From contig JAUZEM010000470.1 of NCBI GenBank assembly GCA_030839005.1, positions 1 to 9,824 of the forward strand: a stretch of 9,824 nucleotides of DNA, written 5' to 3'. The translations under genes and the position numbers were made by a program. The DNA comes from Actinomycetota bacterium (GTDB lineage: Bacteria > Actinomycetota > Acidimicrobiia > IMCC26256 > PALSA-610). This document shows positions 6,785 through 9,824 of the stretch, one piece after another. The notes beneath the pieces were generated by a model that was not told where the DNA came from, did not search any database, and saw only the letters and a list, made by a program, of their open reading frames with translations. Within the stretch, counting starts at the first letter, position 1, and each line of letters begins with the position of its first letter.

Positions 6785-7147
6785 TCAGCGCTTCTTGGCG
6801 ACGCGCTTCGAGGCCTTCTTTGCCGATTTCGTGGTCTTTGCGGCTCGCTTCGCGGCGCGGCCCTTCGCGGCGCGGGCCGCACGCGCTTTCACGAGGTTCT
6901 GCGCAAGCTTCGCGCGCGCCTCCGGCGAAAGCGGGCGGCGCTTCTTCGTGACCTTCTTCGCCGCCTTCGCGGCTCCGGTCTTTCGGCTCGCTTTGGTAAC
7001 CGGCGGTCGACCGACCGCGGGAGCCACATCGGCGACCTCGACACTGTCGCCGAACAGATCGCGCGCGACGATCGCCGCCTGGTATTGGTTGCTGGCCTCG
7101 ACGATCTCGACGGACGAGCGTCTCAAGGTGACTCGGTATCGCGGCAT
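6785..7147 (-). CDS. Histone H1-like Lys/Ala/Arg-rich basic protein (putative nucleoid-associated)
   Basis: A 120-residue protein in two parts. Residues 1-45 form a small, neutral, probably alpha/beta domain (MPRYRVTLRR, then V-E-I-V-E-A and Q-Y-Q-A-A-I-V-A-R-D). Residues 51-120 are a low-complexity tail with 18 Lys and 10 Arg among 70 residues, one acidic residue (Glu76), and many Ala-Lys/Ala-Ala-Lys units, like the C-terminal tails of eukaryotic H1 and bacterial H1-like proteins. A GRPP at 46-49 resembles an AT-hook core. S-P-E-A-R-A-K-L-A-Q (74-83) interrupts the tail and could be a short helix. The likely role is nonspecific DNA (or RNA) binding and compaction in the cytoplasm; this is inference from composition. 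The ATG at 7147 is chosen because AAGGG lies 8 nt upstream (plus-strand CCCTT, 7156-7160) and the residues before it look non-coding. It is divergent from the MOSC gene. Confidence 0.8.
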   Translation of the reverse strand: MPRYRVTLRRSSVEIVEASNQYQAAIVARDLFGDSVEVADVAPAVGRPPVTKASRKTGAAKAAKKVTKKRRPLSPEARAKLAQNLVKARAARAAKGRAAKRAAKTTKSAKKASKRVAKKR

Positions 7148-7300
7148 TGGGAAATCCCTTCGGGTCGGTCTATTGATGACACCGTAAACGAACGGCAGCA
7201 CGCGAGCGGAAATCGCAGACACCTGCTCTCGGCAATAACAGTGCCGGACGGCAACTATCGCAGGGACATCACAGGGAGCGCAATCAGGGAAAACCCGCTA

Positions 7301-7346
7301 CGAGGGCCGACCGGCGTTTGATCAGAGCCCTCGCAGTTTTCTTTCT
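7301..7346 (+). terminator. Terminator-like inverted repeat with T-rich tail in the intergenic region
   Basis: Perfect 7-bp arms CGAGGGC (7301-7307) and GCCCTCG (7327-7333) enclose a 19-nt loop. CAGTTTTCTTTCT (7334-7346) follows, the most T-rich run in this GC-rich region. In the plus direction this resembles an intrinsic terminator, although the loop is long. No protein gene lies upstream on this strand nearer than the SDR gene about 1.1 kb away, so it would end antisense transcription, an unrecognised small RNA, or act as a leader element for the MOSC gene. Confidence 0.35.
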
Positions 7347-7435
7347 GAGCCGAACTGACGGGACTGCTATAGAGAGCGACAGTCGCCGCGAATGCGGCTC
7401 GCCGGAAATCGCCGGAGCCGACGAGCCGGCGTAGC

Positions 7436-7441
7436 TACCCT
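7436..7441 (+). promoter_or_regulatory. TACCCT -10-like box, leaderless-type promoter of the MOSC gene
   Basis: TACCCT fits the actinobacterial TANNNT -10 consensus and ends 9 nt before the ATG at 7451, so transcription would begin at or within a few bases of the start codon. No Shine-Dalgarno sequence precedes that ATG, which fits leaderless translation. No clear -35 box is seen. The same hexamer recurs before the gene at 8029. Confidence 0.45.
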
Positions 7442-7450
7442 CGTGGCGCC

Positions 7451-7993
7451 ATGTCCGGAATCGTCATCGCAGTCAGCCGCCACGCGATCCATGCGATGAG
7501 CAAGCCGAATGTGGAGGCCATCCTTTTGCGGGCCGGGCTCGGTGTGGAGGGCGACGCGCACATGGGCGTTACCGTGAAACATCGGTCCCGCGTCGCGCGC
7601 GACCCGGACCAGCCGAACCTCCGACAGGTCCATCTCATTCATTCCGAGCTGCACGACGAGTTGCGAGACGAAGGGCTCCTCGTTGCGCCGGGTGAGATGG
7701 GCGAGAACGTCACGACGCAGGGCATCGAGCTGCTCGCGCTCCCAACCGGGTCTCGGCTGCGGCTCGGCACCTCGGCGGTCGTGGAAGTCACCGGCTTGCG
7801 CAACCCGTGCGGGCAACTCGACGGCATCCAGGCCGGGCTCATGGCGGCAACCCTCGGCCGCGACGAACGGGGCGATCTCGTGCGCCGGGCAGGCATCATG
7901 GGCATCGTCGTCACCGGCGGAGAGGTGCGACCCGGCGACGCGATAACGGTCGAGTTGCCGCCGCCGCCGCATCGACCGCTGCAACCGGTGTGA
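7451..7993 (+). CDS. MOSC domain-containing protein
   Basis: A 180-residue protein that is essentially one MOSC (Moco sulfurase C-terminal) domain. Visible hallmarks are G-V-E-G-D-A-H-M-G (31-39), R-Q-V-H-L-I-H-S-E (58-66), G-E-M-G-E-N-V-T-T (81-89), L-P-T-G-S-R-L-R-L-G (97-106), and V-T-G-L-R-N-P-C (113-120) with the conserved Cys120. MOSC proteins bind or transfer sulfur and molybdenum cofactor. Stand-alone ones such as YiiM/YuaD relatives act in detoxification reductases or sulfur carrier roles. Without a beta-barrel N-terminal extension or fused ferredoxin domain, this is the stand-alone form. The ATG at 7451 has no ribosome site but has a TACCCT box just upstream. No molybdenum gene lies next to it; the partial NuoF-like gene nearby could belong to a molybdenum enzyme, but that link is speculative. 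The C-terminus is Pro-rich (LPPPPHRP). Confidence 0.92.
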   Translation: MSGIVIAVSRHAIHAMSKPNVEAILLRAGLGVEGDAHMGVTVKHRSRVARDPDQPNLRQVHLIHSELHDELRDEGLLVAPGEMGENVTTQGIELLALPTGSRLRLGTSAVVEVTGLRNPCGQLDGIQAGLMAATLGRDERGDLVRRAGIMGIVVTGGEVRPGDAITVELPPPPHRPLQPV

Positions 7994-7996
7994 TCG

Positions 7997-8014
7997 GTTG
8001 AGCCAGTTGAGCCA
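7997..8014 (+). repeat. 9-bp direct tandem repeat (GTTGAGCCA x2)
   Basis: GTTGAGCCA occurs twice head to tail just before the TACCCT box of the next gene. Each copy contains TTGAGC, which resembles a -35 element. Spacing from the first copy to the -10 box is only 13 nt, so a regulator site or a duplication is as likely as a true -35. Confidence 0.6.
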
Positions 8015-8016
8015 AT

Positions 8017-8022
8017 TACCCT
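8017..8022 (+). promoter_or_regulatory. TACCCT -10-like box, leaderless-type promoter of the membrane protein gene
   Basis: The hexamer is identical to the one before the MOSC gene and ends 6 nt before the ATG at 8029. That spacing would place the transcription start on the initiation codon. No Shine-Dalgarno sequence precedes this ATG either. It supports 8029 as the start over the TTG at 8026. Confidence 0.45.
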
Positions 8023-8028
8023 TGGTTG

Positions 8029-8424
8029 ATGACCGAAGACGCGGTCTATCAGGGACGGAACCGGTTTCTGCGCTGGTGGCCCAAGCTCCTGCTCGTTCTG
8101 GGCGCCATAGTTGTCTACGTTGATTGGGACCACGCGATTCAGTGGGCGACGCTGCTCGCGGCAGTCGCCTACGTGCACGGACGATGGCTCCCTTGGAAAT
8201 TCACGATCCACGAGGACGGGCTCGCGCTGACCTTCCCCTTCGGTCGGCACCTGTTCTTGCCGAGGAGCTCGCTGACCGTTCGGATGGAGGTCGTCGGCGC
8301 CGTCGCGCTGGTCGGTCGTCGACGCCACTTCGGCTATCTGCTGATGGAACGGATCGGTTACGAGCCCGATAGCGAGCGGCGCCTTCGCGGCGCGTTCACG
8401 GGGTTCGGCTACAAGCTGATGTGA
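8029..8424 (+). CDS. Small two-helix membrane protein, hypothetical
   Basis: A 131-residue protein. Residues about 18-32 (LLLVLGAIVVY core) and 36-50 (AIQWATLLAAVAYVHG) form two hydrophobic helices with a short V-D-W-D-H turn between them. The N-terminus has Arg and Trp (GRNRFLRWWPK) and is probably cytoplasmic. After the helices comes a soluble part of about 80 residues, rich in beta-type strands: W-K-F-T-I-H-E-D-G-L-A-L-T-F-P-F-G, then L-P-R-S-S-L-T-V-R-M-E. This two-helix plus small beta domain plan resembles bacterial PH-like membrane proteins, a structural analogy only. I do not recognise a specific family. ATG 8029 is preferred to TTG 8026 because of the TACCCT box placement. It starts 35 bp after the MOSC stop, so it could be read through from it or have its own promoter. 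Its stop is 3 bp from the NuoF-like stop on the other strand. Confidence 0.78.
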   Translation: MTEDAVYQGRNRFLRWWPKLLLVLGAIVVYVDWDHAIQWATLLAAVAYVHGRWLPWKFTIHEDGLALTFPFGRHLFLPRSSLTVRMEVVGAVALVGRRRHFGYLLMERIGYEPDSERRLRGAFTGFGYKLM

Positions 8425-8427
8425 GCC

Positions 8428-9824
8428 TCATTCGTCGAGTCCTTGCGCTTCTCGGTGCTCGCCGAGCCGGGCAGCCGGAGTCTTGCCGGAGTCTTTCGGG
8501 TCGAAGGTCCAGTCGGGCTGCTTGTCGGCATGATGTTCGTCGACGCGCGCGACTCCGTCGTCGTCGATGTCGACGAGCTCGGCAACGAGGTAAGGCGTCG
8601 TCGGCGGGGCGCTGCGTTCGAGATGTGCAGCGATGTCGGCGGGGAACGCTTCGAGCAGGCTCGCGGCGACGACTTGCTGTTGGGTGGCAAGCGAACAACG
8701 CGCGCCGTCGGCGACCTTCGCAATGCGCGATCGCAGTTCGTCGAGGTCGTGCGTATCAGCCTCGCCTCGCGTCGCCGCGTCGAGGAGCTCCGCCATACGC
8801 AGCCCGTCGAGCTTGCAAGGTGAGCACTGCCCGCACGACTCGACCGCGAGGAACCGGGCGACTCCGGCTGCGACGGCGACGAGATCGTCGGCATCGTCGA
8901 AGACGATGAAGCCCGCGGAGCCGAGGCCGCTGCCGATCGCGGCAAGCGCTTCGTAGCTCACGGGCGTGTCGAGCGCGGAGCCGTCGATGAACCGGTTCGA
9001 GACACCGGGAAGGACGGCCCGGATACTCCGGCCGGGGCGCGGACCGCCGCCGATCAGATCGATCACTTCCCGCAGCGGCGTGCCCATGATGACTTCGCCC
9101 ACCCCGCTTCGGCGGGTCGACCCGGTCACGGTGCACACGATCGTTCCGGGAGATTCGGGCGTCCCTTCCGTCCGGAACCACTCGGCGCCCCGGGCGAGGA
9201 TTCGCGCAACATTGGCGAGTGTCTCGACGTTGTCGACGAGGGCCGGCGGCGCCTCGGTGTCGTCGCCGGGGCCGGCCATCTCGACATGCGCGGACAGACC
9301 GCTGTGCGTCTCGAGATCGGCCACCGACTCGACGACTTCGCGGACACCGCGCCGGTACGGCGGCGCGATGCGGGGAAACGGGTAGCGCCCGTCGATGGTT
9401 TCCAACAGGGCGGTCTCCTCGCCGTACAGATACTCCTTCGGGCCTTCGAACACCTCGATCTCGACGCCGTCGAGCCAGCCTGCGGCATTGACTTCGTCGA
9501 TCGCCTTCCGCAGGCGATCGACTTCGACGGAGAAGGAGTGCTTGGTGGCAACGATGATCTGGTCGGCGTCAACCGCGCGTGCCGCGATCAGTGCGCCTTC
9601 GAGAACCTGATACGGATCGTTCCGCAGGATCGTCCGGTCCTTGAACGTGCCGGGCTCACCCTCGGCCGCGTTGACGACGACCGATGTGCGTTCGAAGGTG
9701 GAGCAGTAGTCACGCACGGTCCGCCATTTGCGCCCAGTCGGAAATCCGGCACCACCCCGGCCGCGCAGTCCCGAGGCCTCGATCATGGAGATGACCTCCG
9801 CGGCGCCGAGTTCTCGCGCGCGGT
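8428..9824 (-). CDS. NuoF-type NADH-binding flavoprotein (FMN, 4Fe-4S), 5'-truncated
   Basis: The frame continues to the right edge: 12 full codons (RARELGAAEVIS) precede the Met at 9786, so that Met is internal and the start is missing. From that Met, the FMN/NADH-binding G-L-R-G-R-G-G-A-G-F-P-T-G-R-K-W is at 6-21 and N-A-A-E-G-E-P-G-T-F-K-D-R at 39-51. E-Y-L-Y-G-E-E-T-A-L-L is at 118-128, L-V-D-N-V-E-T-L-A-N-V at 183-193, an SLBB-like segment lies near 220-275, and the cluster ligands are Cys318, Cys321, Cys324 (S-C-G-Q-C-S-P-C) and Cys364. It should pass electrons from NADH via FMN to the cluster, or the reverse. Residues about 145-180 are an insertion compared with typical complex I NuoF, and the last 40 residues are a charged tail. 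No nuoG follows, so this is likely a paralogue in another NADH-linked complex, and no symbol is assigned. Confidence 0.92.
   Translation of the reverse strand, partial: RARELGAAEVISMIEASGLRGRGGAGFPTGRKWRTVRDYCSTFERTSVVVNAAEGEPGTFKDRTILRNDPYQVLEGALIAARAVDADQIIVATKHSFSVEVDRLRKAIDEVNAAGWLDGVEIEVFEGPKEYLYGEETALLETIDGRYPFPRIAPPYRRGVREVVESVADLETHSGLSAHVEMAGPGDDTEAPPALVDNVETLANVARILARGAEWFRTEGTPESPGTIVCTVTGSTRRSGVGEVIMGTPLREVIDLIGGGPRPGRSIRAVLPGVSNRFIDGSALDTPVSYEALAAIGSGLGSAGFIVFDDADDLVAVAAGVARFLAVESCGQCSPCKLDGLRMAELLDAATRGEADTHDLDELRSRIAKVADGARCSLATQQQVVAASLLEAFPADIAAHLERSAPPTTPYLVAELVDIDDDGVARVDEHHADKQPDWTFDPKDSGKTPAARLGEHREAQGLDE

Larger units (their letters stand above)
7148..7450. other. 303-bp divergent intergenic region with two hairpins, no gene seen
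   Basis: This is the only long gene-free stretch, between the histone-like gene (minus) and the MOSC gene (plus). No convincing ORF with a ribosome site, tRNA, or known riboswitch consensus is visible. It contains a 7-bp inverted repeat followed by a T-rich tract (7301-7346), a possible extended -10 (TGC-TATAGA, 7365-7373), a bulged hairpin at 7395-7420 (CGGCT/AGCCG outside, CCGG/CCGG inside), and a TACCCT -10-like box at 7436-7441. For the minus-strand gene I see no clear -35/-10 pair; TACGGT, some 40 nt upstream of its start, is the best -10-like match, with no good -35 partner. Confidence 0.6.

Noticed and set aside
6785..6990. Repetitive DNA in the histone-like gene tail as a repeat element
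   Set aside because: The local repetition comes from Ala/Lys codons of a low-complexity protein tail, not from a DNA repeat or CRISPR; there are no regular units and spacers.
6039..7321. Long plus-strand frames (6039-7187 and 6758-7321) across the VOC and histone-like genes
   Set aside because: Their Arg/Ala- and Phe/Ala-rich translations are complements of the minus-strand genes, which have ribosome sites and, for VOC, clear fold motifs.
7365..7373. Extended -10 (TGC-TATAGA) as the main MOSC promoter
   Set aside because: It has no -35 at workable spacing (CTGACG is only 7 nt away). The TACCCT box next to the ATG fits the gene better and recurs at the next gene. Kept only as an alternative.
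7395..7420. Hairpin before MOSC as a molybdenum-cofactor riboswitch
   Set aside because: It is a short bulged stem and shows none of the multi-stem architecture of the Moco RNA motif. It may also lie upstream of the transcription start.

Overview
This 9.8 kb window is strongly GC-rich, densely coding bacterial chromosome. Several traits point to a high-GC actinobacterium: strong G/C bias at third codon positions, GTG starts beside ATG, ATGA stop/start overlaps, TANNNT-type -10 boxes placed right at start codons (leaderless style), and a Lys/Ala-rich histone-H1-like protein. The gene mix (alkylsulfatase-like MBL protein, sulfotransferase, SDR, VOC protein, divergent NuoF) would fit Acidimicrobiia or a relative. 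That placement is inference; there is no rRNA or marker gene to settle it. I see no transposase, integrase, tRNA, CRISPR array or phage gene.

Layout. (1) 1-1137 (+): C-terminal part of a TolB/WD40-like beta-propeller protein, cut by the left edge. (2) 1146-1772 (-): a class I SAM-methyltransferase-fold protein with an unusual glycine-free motif I, convergent with the propeller gene. (3) 1773-1870: short divergent intergenic region. (4) 1871-6160 (+): a four-gene operon whose members overlap by 4 bp (ATGA) at all three junctions: alkylsulfatase-like MBL hydrolase, PAPS-type sulfotransferase, Gfo/Idh/MocA oxidoreductase, short-chain dehydrogenase. (5) 6204-6683 (-): VOC/glyoxalase-fold protein. 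(6) 6785-7147 (-): small histone-H1-like basic protein. (7) 7148-7450: the only gene-free stretch over 300 bp, between divergent genes, with an inverted repeat followed by a T-rich tract and a second hairpin. (8) 7451-7993 (+): MOSC-domain protein. (9) 8029-8424 (+): small two-helix membrane protein. (10) 8428-9824 (-): NuoF-type flavoprotein cut by the right edge, convergent with the membrane protein, with only 3 bp between the stop codons.

How the genes fit together. The operon is the most coherent unit. It encodes an enzyme family that adds sulfate (sulfotransferase), a relative of enzymes that remove it (alkylsulfatase-like MBL), and two NAD(P)-dependent oxidoreductases of different folds. 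With translational coupling at every junction, this looks like one pathway that modifies or breaks down a hydroxylated or sulfated small molecule (lipid, sterol, sugar or polyketide-like). The substrate cannot be read from the sequence. The MBL member lacks the first metal-binding His of its family, so its chemistry may differ from sulfate-ester hydrolysis. The NuoF-like gene is not followed by nuoG, so it is probably not part of a canonical complex I operon. It may be the NADH-oxidising subunit of another complex, such as a formate dehydrogenase or hydrogenase-type enzyme.
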